Below, one piece after another: positions 54,801 to 64,000 of a DNA stretch of 64,000 nucleotides. The notes under the pieces are model-generated. The model was given only the letters and a program-made list of their open reading frames with translations. It was not told where the DNA came from and did not search any database. This DNA comes from Nemopilema nomurai. Taxonomy: Eukaryota; Cnidaria; Scyphozoa; Rhizostomeae; Rhizostomatidae. The stretch is from assembly GCA_003864495.1 (NCBI GenBank), contig ML133430.1:335891-399890 (forward strand). Reading direction: 5' to 3'. The stretch's first letter is position 1, and each line of letters begins with the position of its first letter. The translations under genes were made by a program, and so were the position numbers.

Positions 54801-57800
54801 GCTTTGTTTTCCTTTCAGTTACATGACAAAAAGAAGCACGTGCGCTCCCTGCTCATCGAACGTGTTCAGCTGCAACACGATGTAAGTTGTTGTTGCTTTC
54901 CAGTGCCCGTTTCGAATGTTTCACTTCCTTGTGTTCCTTTCGGGATATGAAGGTTTCGAGAAATCTATTTTCGTGCAGACAAGCAGATGCAAATTGACAT
55001 TTATACCCGTTTTCTGCCCTTTAAACCCATCCGAACGTGCTGCCCATAGACAGCCGTGAAGGTGGCCCCAGGACCCTCTTTCCAAAAAGCATCTGGTATT
55101 AGAACGGTTTTAAATTTAGGTGTCGCAATGATCGTTCATCTTTCCCCCATTTTCTATTTCCACGTTAAATGCCGATTAGTGTCAGCTTTGCAATTATTTG
55201 ATGGAATTTTATTATTTTTTAATTTAAGTGCTTCCACGAGGCTCCGACCATTCTGAGATTAATGAGACAATTAAACGCTAACTGCATGTTCATCAGAACC
55301 CAAGTGTCCATTTATGACACTTCAATATCCTCCTGAACCAAACCGATTTGTCATCAATCAAGCTTGTCATTAAATATAGTATTTTTTTTGCAAACCTCAT
55401 TTGGCGAATGTTTCAAGATCAACGAGAAAATAATTCCAATGCTATTAGGACGAGGAAATTAGAAATGGTTAGAGAAACAGCTTTCAGGAAATTCACGATT
55501 GATATGCCTATAAATAAAACAGTGAAATAACGAGGCTGTTAATTTTTTCCCACGTTTAACATGATGCTCAAGGAGCAGCGATGCGAATTATTATTTATAC
55601 AGCAAGGTTAACACATTATGCAATTAAAAAGGGGCATCAGATACACGAGACGTCATGAAAAATATACGAATTTTCACACTAGATATCTCATAAAATTACA
55701 TGAAATTACATGAACCATGCATCGCCATACGCCACCTTGAAAATGTGACTAAAATCGGCTGTAATATTGCAGCGAAACAACATAAAGCGTCGATTTTCAA
55801 CTTTTATTGTATGTTCTAATTTTTGCGTGCATTTACGAAATGAAAATTCTCGTAGATAATCTCGCACAACTATCTCGTGCCATTATTGTCCGTGAAAAAA
55901 TCGTGCAAATTTTGGCCTAGGCCAGACTGCAGAAAAGAATCGAGACAGATATTCATTAAGTTTTATGACGTATCAACAAATCTGCTTTGTCGATTTTTGT
56001 CAATTCTTTCATACACCAATGGTTGAATGCTCGCACTTCCCTTGTGAGTTGTCATGCCGCAAAGTTCACTTATTGTTAACAGGCATTTTCAAAAGGCGTC
56101 GAGTCTTTTCCAAAAGCAATCCTCGCACAACAAAGCATGGGATATTGTGCATTTTAGGTGGTTCTTTGTATTTTCGGGGTCAAGAGGGCGTGGCGTTCAT
56201 TGATTTGCGTTTGCAGGAAATGCCCAATCCTCCCCTCAGTACCCATGTTGAGCATCTAATCAGCAATGTATCTCTATAGAACTTGCTTGTTCATTATAGA
56301 ACATAGGCATATTGCGCAAAGGAGAAAGATGCAGTGCACTATTGTTTCAACTTGTCATAAACTATCTACGTTAGCAATGTGTTTTGTATTCTACATTTAA
56401 AAATGAGCCCATCCCTTCAAGGTGTCATGAAGGCGACTTTAGTTGTGGACAGTCTTCGCGGCACTCGCTTCGTGAAGCTGGATATATTATCGAAATTGTT
56501 TAATTTCACGGGGCCTAGGCCCTTCGGTTGCGCTTTGACTGCGTTGATCCGAGCGTTATTGGCCGGACTGCTAGACATCAATGAGTGTTTTCCCGTCCAA
56601 TACTCATTGTTCCCAGAACAAAGGAACCATGATAATCTTTGTTTCTGCATCTCCAAATTGCTATAAAACCACACGAGGGAGATAGGGCGCAATGTTGATG
56701 TTGTAGTGGGCCTAGCAGGACATAGTGAAGCGATCAGAAGACATTGAATTATCTAAAAGCAGAACGTTGGCCAATCCAATACCCATAAAATTGCAAGTCA
56801 AAGCCACACTCGATGCTGACAGATTATATGAGTGCTTTTCAAGGCGCAGCGCAAAGATTATTTTCAGGTAAAAAGAATATTACAGTCATGCAAGAAATTA
56901 TTCTGAGGGATGAAGAAAGTGATATACTGCAGTTTGAGATTCCTGAGTTCGGAAAGCAAAAAGTGAAGCAAACAAGCTCTGTAATGTCGACTTCAAGCAT
57001 CGATTCCGGAGTGGGATTGTCGCTCAAGTCTTCCCTCTCCTCCGTCTCCTCACTGATTGGCGATGTTGACACTAGCGGCTGTACGATTCCCGAAGTTCCT
57101 TGGGAGGTCGGCCGTGCTGATTTGGTGATCAAAGTTGGCAGCACGCTGTTCCCTGTACATCGTTCGCTTATATCTCTTCATTCAGACGTCCTCAAAAACA
57201 TTATCTTCAGTGTCAACTTCTCTGACGAAGATACACCTGTGATAACAATTATGGAGCAAGCACCACAAAGAATCATGCAACTTTTTACACACAGTTATTT
57301 TCCTGATAAAACTGTAAAAGGTAGGTGTTAAAGTTTTCTTTATTTTTTCATTGAGTCGTTTTCATGAACTTTGACAATATTGAGCCTGTGAGGTTAACGA
57401 ATTAGGATTTTTTTGTTTATATGATATATGAACGTCGCTGAAGGTAGAATGGAAACAAAACATCCACGTCTACTTTCTCACGACCTGCCTCGCTGCGGCT
57501 ACTATTCATTTGCAACTTCACATTCATATTCCTCCGAGACGCCCACAGCGTTTATTAAAAAACAGTCTTTATTCAAGTAATGACACCTCTTATGTCCATA
57601 AAATTTACCCACATATCTCACTTTTTGTGCTGTTAAACGGCTTTAGAAATAAGCCCTTAATGTTTGCAGTAACTTGTATTCATCCGCCCTCATTTCAAAC
57701 TTGATATTTCGTCCAATTCTTTTCCCAACCCCTACGGGTTTCCAAGTACCTTTTTGTCCACCCTTAGCTTCCTACAAGTTCTTTTTTGCATTAATTCTGC

Positions 57801-60800
57801 CAGAATCTTCCAGGAGTCCTGCAAGACGGCCTCCGCGATTGAGTCTTAAAATTGGCCAATTTCTGTTTCTGAGTGATACCATCTTTTTGCACAGCATCAT
57901 AAATTCCCGTCTCTAAAATTTTCCCTTCTCTGAAATTCGCCCTTCCCTGAAATTTTCCCGTCTCTGAAATTTTCCCTTCTCTAACATTTTCTCCGGTTGT
58001 TACGTAACGCATCACGTTGTCAAATGAGTTGTTGTTAGTCACTAATGGGAGGGGGAGTGGTTGCCAAAGCAATTCCAAATCGCATTCTGAAGTTCAACAA
58101 AGCGTGTTTTGTTCAATTAGTATTTATTAGTCTGCCGTACTTTATCCCATCATCCGCATATTTGCCCGTCCTCGTTCGGGTCATGGCTAACTGTTCAGTT
58201 GTGTACAAAGCTGTCTATGCAGAGAGCACAGGGGTGTATGGAATGCTTCAAGTAAATGCAGTCTTTCAAGTAAATGTTTGGCAATCGAAAATGAAACCCC
58301 TCTCTGTGACCCGCCATTATTTTCATAAAAGGCAAACAGGATTCACTGTCCGTTGCCTTTCGAACAAACAAAAATTATACTTGACGTAGGACCACAATCT
58401 TCCATCTCTCACAAAACTTCACGGCAATATGATGCCAAATATGGCTAACCATACATTTTCACATCCATACCATATTTACATATCTTTGCCATATATGGGA
58501 GATTTACAATTTAAGTGACTTTCATTTAACTGACCTTCAACACATCAATGAAGCCTGGTCACATATCCTGTAATGCCGGAACAGGCATCGAGAAATGATT
58601 CACACTTGATAATCAGGAAATGCCAACTCCAAATCAGGATAATTGCATGACGTGTTTGGCACAAGGCTGCAATGAGATTTAATTTGCTTAACAACCTTTG
58701 CAGTAAAAACGTGGTTGCATCTTGATAAGAGAGAGGACGGTGATTCATTCAAAGAAACACATGGCCTCCTTTACTCCTATTGAAATAGTTAGCCAATTTT
58801 GTGATTGATTTCCTATAGAATCAGTGGCGTTTTTCGCCGGATTCTACCCTGTCATAGACCGAGGGCCACATCAAATGTTTTCCATCGTTGCCACGTGATG
58901 AAGGGTAGTCCTGGAAATGTGATAGTGATTCGACGAATACGAGTCACCCGATTTGAAAAATATACTGCAATGCAACTCAAGCGTGCGCATTGATTGTTTA
59001 GTCAAAGTGATCACATGATGGCCGCATCGTCTTACGCAACGATATTTGAAGTGATCACATGAATATATGCTGTTATCAATCTTGATTGGATAACTAAGAT
59101 TTTCAGCTCCATATTCATTGGCTAGCAGTAAGAGTGCATAGATGAGATCATTAGCACTAGTGTGATTCACTTTGATCATATTTCTTTGATATTTTGTGAT
59201 CTTTATTGATCATATGGATTGATTTATATTGAATGAATTGAGACTGCTGTGTTTTAACTCCGTTGATTAACTGTTAGCCAATTATACCGTAGTTTCCCCT
59301 TAACCGAGCAAAGAAATATTCCTTCTGACCTGTTTTATCTATCTTGCAGATGAAAACGTGCTTGAATTGCTTTCAGTTGCTGATGAATTCGTAGCGGAGA
59401 AGCTCACGCGAAAATGTGAAGGCTTTCTAACGACAAAGTCAAGGAAGACTCCATTCGAAATGCTGAAAATTGCTTGCAAATACAGACTTAAAAACCTACT
59501 TGAAGTTGCCTTGGTTAAAGCAAGTATGATGCCGAAAATAGTGCAAATGATGGAACAGGAGGATCTTGGATTAGAAATCGAGAACCGTATTTTTAGATTG
59601 ATGCTGGAGAGGTACGAGTCATGGGATCACTGTTCAGTACATCTCGAAGAGCACGCTGATTGTTGCTTCGTCAGAACAAAAAACAGGACAGCAAAATATT
59701 ACTCAGCAGACGTACAAAGTGACTTGTGTGATGACGATGATTCACAAGATGAGTTCGAGGATCGAGATGAATTCTTTCGCGTTTTCCACGAGGCTTCTTC
59801 TTAAGGCTGCTTTTCATTTTTCTAAACCGGGAACAATCGAGATCCTTTGCTGTTGCAGCCGGCCGCGCAGGGCCTTTTCTTTACAGTCACTGTTATCGCT
59901 TGCGGCCTGAAATTTGATGTTGTTGTTGTTGTCGTTGAAAATTTATAAATAGCAAAGCGTTCAAGATGTTACATTTTGAGGACCAACTCGGTGGCTAAGG
60001 GTATACACTGGATTGTCTCGAGTGATCTTTGGAGTTGAAAATTTTATTTTACAGGGTAAAAATTTCGAGATATAAAGTTCATGTAAAACTGTAAATAGCA
60101 TCTTGTCAAACTTTTGTTTGATTTGATGCAAATGATTGGAGTACGCGTAGATTAATCGGCTTTCTGTTCACGCAAGAGAGTTTTATATTGACACACAACG
60201 CACTTAGAATACCGGTTCTAATTTATTTCAGGCATCAGCTCCACAACCCCTTTTATCTGCGCACTAATCACCAAAGTTGCGTGAAAGGCAGAAGAGGTCA
60301 AACCTGGTTTTGTATTGCTTTTGGCCAATTACATTGACGTGGGTGTTGTGAAGCTGATGCAAAGAGAACTTGTACAGTATTTTCGATTAATGCGGGCAAT
60401 GTTTTGTACAGTTTTGTACAAGGAAATGAAATATTGTAGCAAGAAGTTTTTTGCTTCTCTGTGTATTCATTCTTGTTACCAAGTGCAAGCTTAAAGCCTG
60501 ATATCCTTTTTGTTTGTTCTTTCTCTATAAAACCTGTATGAAATGTTCTCATGTTTCATGGAAAACTTGCTGGCTACAGCACGTAGCCATACACAGGCCA
60601 ATTGATGTTTTGTTGATCTCCATGATCTCTGTTCAAAGATAAAATACAGATAAATGAATAGACTGTACATCACTTTAGTTTGCATGCTACTGGGGTGTAG
60701 GACTGGGGCGCAAAAGTCGGAGCCCCCCAATAATTGTCGAGCCACAGTATGCTTTCTTTAAAACGGTAAACTGAACGAGAAGGAATACAATTGGCAGAAA

Positions 60801-63800
60801 TATGAATTTTCTACCGACAGCACTGTGAAGTAATAATAAACGAAAATCTGATCTGTGGAAAAACGGATGAAACGACTGGGGATTAGCTTGAAAATCATGT
60901 CCTGTTGATTAACATGCAACGGTGTTATGGAGAAAACAGGCATCATGTTTTGCGCTTGAAATTTACGGCTATAATCTTTGAGAGGATTTTAGGTCGAAAT
61001 TTTTGTCACTAAATAAGTTGCAGCACAACTGCTCCCTAAAACATGCCTTTGGTGCCAGGTTTGAACTGGTTTGCAACTAGTTTTCCTGAGCCAAGGCATA
61101 GTTGTCGCTCACGAGATTTCCCATGAAAAACAAGGATAATGGAAATGAATATTATAAGGGGCTGGCTAAATTAGACAACATTGTCACACTGCATCTAGAA
61201 ATAGGCCATGTTGCACAAATTTATTCTAGTTTAGCCACTTTGTCGACAGGCAAGTCATCTCAATTGTTTCAATTCAACCAAATTCCTGATTCGCGTGCCA
61301 AAACGCCATTTTGTCCAATTCCATTTTGTTTGAAACTCGTCAGAAATTCCGCACCAATCTGGTTCTGACTGCGGCTGTTTCAAAACAATGTGGGCAAGAA
61401 CTGAATGTATGTCGTTGCAGATTACTTGAATCTTGTATAACACTGTGGCCTCCGACTAATTTTAAATGATCAACTCAGCATTCGATATGTATCACCAGTT
61501 GCAAGAAGATTTAGTTTGAGGGAGAGTCATTCTGCAGTGCTAATTGGTTCCCCAAATCTTCTGGAAGCTGTGACAATGTAAGCCACTATTAGCTATAGCC
61601 TGGTTTCCATATAGTCGCTGAAGTCGCTGGAGTCGCCAGGATCGCTCAAAAACGAGTTCAGCGACCCCAGCGACTTTATGGAAACAAGCTAATTTATTTT
61701 GATGGCGAACCTCAACAACCCTGGCGACTCAGTCGCTGGGATCGCTGAAGTTCTATCTCAGCTACCCTCAGCGACCCACGGTTGAGTGCACCCAAAGAAA
61801 TATTTTAATGGAAACATGGCAGCGACCGTCAGCGACTGTTAGAAAGCACAGCGCATGCTCTCGCGCAATTCTAATTGCTAGGCACAGATTTCTGGACCGC
61901 GTTGATTTGGAATCGAGCGACCCTCAGCGACCAAATGGAGACAGACTGTTGCGGGAGTCGCTGGGGTCGCTGAACTCATTTTTGAGCGATCCTGGCGACT
62001 CCAGCGACTTCAGCGACTATATGGAAACCAGGCTTATGAATGGCATGTTGGATCCCCCATGCTGCTGTGTCTCACAAACAAACTTGAGCGAACTCAATTC
62101 TTTCCGTCTCTTTATCCATGCTCTAGTTCTTTTTCCCATCCCAACCTTTACTATTTCATCTTCAAGTACTTTCAGAATACACAAGGAAGCCACAGCCACC
62201 TCACGTTTTTTGTGAAGCGCCATTTATGATTTGGGACCCTAGCACCAACTCCATAATAAAACAACAGCAACACCATCAACAACAATGTCATTATTTCGTT
62301 TGCACGGGCGACAAAGTTGACAAGTGTAGCCAAATGTTCAAATGTACGTGCAACAACCCCAGAAAGATATGCAAAAAATGTCGCGTGACAATTTCGTCTA
62401 GTTTTTAGCCAATTCTTTACTTGCATGGTTATGATCCAAAACTAATGAAATGGAAAACGCGTGTGGTCTACAAAATTTTCTGGCCATAATCTTTCAACAG
62501 AATTACTGGAAATGTAGTGAAAATACTATTACTGTCTTTTAACAAATTACTTTTTATATTCTATCAAAGGCGCCGTGAAGGTTGCAAAATGATAGAAATA
62601 TATTTTATACTTTCAAGGGAACACTATCAATAAAGGCGAAACAATGTTATTTATTTGTGAATGGGTCCTTTCATCGTTGGTTGGGGTGCCATCTAATAGT
62701 ATTGAGCTAAATCTTTTCCTGTCTTTTGCTATATGTCTAAAATGGTCGATTTAATGTATGTTTTCTGATTCCCTTTCCAGATGCGTCTGTTGGAGAGGCA
62801 GTCGACGCCACTCACTGCAGTGGACATGTTGCTGGTCGATGATCTATTGACATTGAGTACCATGGTTTACACCGAGGTGAGAGTCCCTCTTTGCTAGCTC
62901 AAGCCCAGTGTGACGTAATACTGCTGATTTCCTGATAGACGCAATACATTACCTTTTTGTAATTACAGGGATGTTTCGTTAACAAGAAATACTTTGTCGG
63001 TCGTGGTCCTTTTTGTCCTTCTGTCAGGAAACTCTTCATTGCCAGTGTTGGTACTATTTGTTTCGTCCCATCCTACAAGGGTAGTTAAGGAAACATTAAT
63101 AACAGTCAGGGATAATAACAAAACAGTCAGTAAGGATAGTTGGACTGAACATAACTGATGCAGATGAAGTTCCGTTCAGAATTTTTCCTGATTAAATAGC
63201 AGCGCTATTTGTTATTTTTCATATTAAAAAATCACTGTTGTATACAATTTTCAGTTTAAAATAATTTCTAAACCTACACGATGCGGTCTCAAACTCTCAC
63301 TATTGCCCACAGGTGGCAACGAGCTAATGAGAAGCCTTCGCAAACAGTACCCCATTGCCCCCTTCCTCCCACACCAACCAACTACAGGCAACCAACCTAC
63401 CAATTGACTCGTCTATATGCTAGTGTTGTTGCTGTGTCCATTTTTGTTCTTCACATTCTACCGTTTTCCCAAAGGTTCGAATCAAGGCGCAAAAGACGAT
63501 GTTTCAGTGTTTCGACATCTACGATTACTCTGCTCGAGCCATTTTGCCCAAAGTTCTGGACAAACTGAAGGATGACCCTTCCGTCTCACACGAACAGTTC
63601 AAAGTAAGTTGTGCTTCGATTAAGGTGTTTGTTGAACTCACTGTTTTCTGCTACTCTATGTCTCCAGTTTGTGGAGAAGAAGCCTCTCTACCATCTCGCA
63701 ATAATTCCTGCTCCTTAATTTCCTTGCTTGGTCTAGTCTAATTGTACCAAAATTCTTGTTGAATTTTGCAACCTTTCATAGTCCTTCATATTACTTCTTG

Positions 63801-64000
63801 AACTTTCATTACCCGTTATTATCCCTTTTTTATCCGTATTCTTTCAAAAGCATGGTTTACGTTTAAACGATTATTGATCTTATGTTTGAATGTAACAACG
63901 TTTCATGACACCTTTTGAAACTTCCCTCCTCCACAGGGAGCCCTGCACATTCTATTGAACAGCCGCATGCAGCATCTGATCACCCACTATTGGGAGACGA
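40314..64000 (+). CDS. PSME4: Proteasome activator complex subunit 4 (PSME4/PA200), N-terminal ~57%, continues past the window
   Basis: PA200/Blm10 is a large HEAT-repeat solenoid that caps the 20S proteasome in the nucleus and cytosol and opens its gate; family members are about 1,840 residues. Twenty-eight exons encode about 1,037 residues here. Landmarks in order: [146 protein letters not shown]-like [14 protein letters not shown] and [13 protein letters not shown]. All align in order with human PSME4. The start ATG matches the expected length before the conserved PQKE segment. Two 5' junctions need secondary acceptors to stay in frame. Intron 25 contains another gene. Confidence 0.94.
53780..53812. 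repeat. Perfect 12-bp hairpin in PSME4 intron 22
   Basis: TGCAGTGAAGGA at 53780-53791 is the exact reverse complement of TCCTTCACTGCA at 53801-53812, with a 9-base loop. A partial extra copy of the arm theme (TTCACTAAGTGCAGTGAA) lies beside it. It may be a fold-back end of a small transposon or chance; no function is implied. Confidence 0.8.
54882..56812 (+). other. PSME4 intron 25 upstream of the nested gene
   Basis: This stretch is AT-rich and must contain the promoter of the nested BTB gene if that gene has its own. I saw no clear core promoter. Open frames at 55056-55256 and 55965-56279 have no recognisable product. Confidence 0.5.
56813..59804 (+). CDS. BTB/POZ-BACK domain protein, nested in PSME4 intron 25
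   Basis: Two exons, 56813-57320 and 59350-59804, join in phase (AAA G|AT GAA) to give about 320 residues with a TAA stop. Residues 1-100 are Ser-rich and probably disordered. Residues 101-200 form a BTB fold, marked by [20 protein letters not shown], then SDVLKNIIF and [16 protein letters not shown]. The intron falls inside the BTB fold. A BACK-like helical region follows ([35 protein letters not shown]). The tail is acidic ([17 protein letters not shown]). There are no Kelch, MATH or zinc-finger repeats. BTB-BACK proteins often act as substrate adaptors for Cullin-3 ubiquitin ligases; here that is family inference. The gene runs in the same direction as its host. I cannot assign a named orthologue. 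Confidence 0.85.
57903..57992. repeat. ~18-bp tandem repeat in the BTB gene intron
   Basis: About five imperfect copies of TCTCTGAAATTTTCCC plus two variable bases lie in tandem. The array lies in the 2-kb intron of the nested gene and has no visible coding role. Confidence 0.8.
59805..61596 (+). other. Downstream flank of the nested BTB gene within PSME4 intron 25
   Basis: AT-rich sequence. AATAAA at 60835-60840 is a possible distant polyadenylation signal for the BTB gene, about 1 kb past its stop. No further exon or bounded repeat is visible before the MITE at 61597. Confidence 0.45.
61597..62034. mobile_element. 438-bp MITE with long terminal inverted repeats rich in CAGCGAC motifs
   Basis: The left arm starts AGCCTGGTTTCCATATAG and continues for about 78 bp. 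The right arm is its reverse complement with about one mismatch and ends CTATATGGAAACCAGGCT. A 3-bp repeat TAT flanks both ends (61594-61596 and 62035-62037). The whole element is studded with CAGCGAC/GTCGCTG heptamers in both directions. Three-bp duplications and long inverted ends without a coding region suggest a PIF/Harbinger-type MITE; that assignment is tentative. The arms are nearly identical, so the insertion may be fairly young. Confidence 0.88.
62038..62780 (+). other. 3' part of PSME4 intron 25
   Basis: Unique AT-rich sequence leading to the acceptor CCCTTTCCAG before exon 26. A Gln/His-type CAACAGCAACACCATCAAC stretch near 62265 is low complexity only. Confidence 0.55.

Larger units (their letters stand above)
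49426..64000 (+). other. PSME4: PSME4 exons 14-28 (last one cut by the window edge)
   Basis: The exons are 49426-49524, 50052-50121, 50654-50832, 51135-51239, 51595-51749, 52343-52441, 52660-52721, 52888-52947, 53409-53464, 54016-54071, 54188-54230, 54819-54881, 62781-62876, 63475-63603 and 63937-64000. Phases agree throughout. Exon 20 (52660-52721) is the least conserved and its acceptor is the least certain. No exon is missing across the 7.9-kb intron 25, because [11 protein letters not shown] joins directly to the segment before LSTMVYTE and [10 protein letters not shown], as in other animals. Confidence 0.85.

Noticed and set aside
54395..54826. 143-codon plus-strand open frame in PSME4 intron 24
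   Set aside because: It runs into the acceptor of exon 25 in a different frame, and its Phe/Cys-rich composition looks like translated intron.
58045..58389. 114-codon plus-strand frame inside the BTB gene intron
   Set aside because: No homology, and no donor or acceptor that would fit the BTB exons.

Overview
The window is animal nuclear DNA: AT-rich, dense in GT-AG introns, and carrying genes whose encoded peptides align with familiar metazoan proteins. A fused glutamyl-prolyl-tRNA synthetase, a T-box factor, an intron-rich proteasome activator PSME4, DNA-transposon debris and no vertebrate-type repeats suggest an early-branching invertebrate. A cnidarian, probably an anthozoan such as a coral or sea anemone, is my best guess. 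That guess is inference from general appearance, not a search result.

Layout. (1) 28-17074, plus strand: the 3' part of the EPRS gene. It covers the anticodon-binding half of GluRS, two WHEP domains with Lys-rich linkers, and a complete ProRS, in 25 exons. Its introns hold a 33-bp minisatellite (about 1337-1924) and a decayed hAT transposon with perfect 8-bp target duplications (5422-6965). (2) 17075-20382: convergent intergenic spacer with a degenerate ~840-bp inverted repeat and a small non-autonomous hAT element. (3) 20480-26262, minus strand: a complete seven-exon T-box transcription factor of the Tbx2/3/4/5 group. (4) 28004-35329, minus strand: at least two exons of an unrecognised gene, with a 6.3-kb intron between them. 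(5) 35330-40313: spacer upstream of the next gene. (6) 40314-64000 and beyond, plus strand: the first ~57% of PSME4 (PA200), 28 exons, running off the window edge. (7) 56813-59804, plus strand: a two-exon BTB-BACK gene nested inside the 7.9-kb intron 25 of PSME4. The same intron also holds a 438-bp MITE full of CAGCGAC motifs.

The genes do not form a pathway. EPRS (translation) and PSME4 (proteasome regulation) are housekeeping genes, and the T-box factor is a developmental regulator. I found no prokaryote-style system, CRISPR array or gene cluster. The most unusual items are the nested BTB gene, the unrecognised minus-strand gene, the splice-phase puzzle at the 5' end of PSME4, and three well-bounded transposon remnants.
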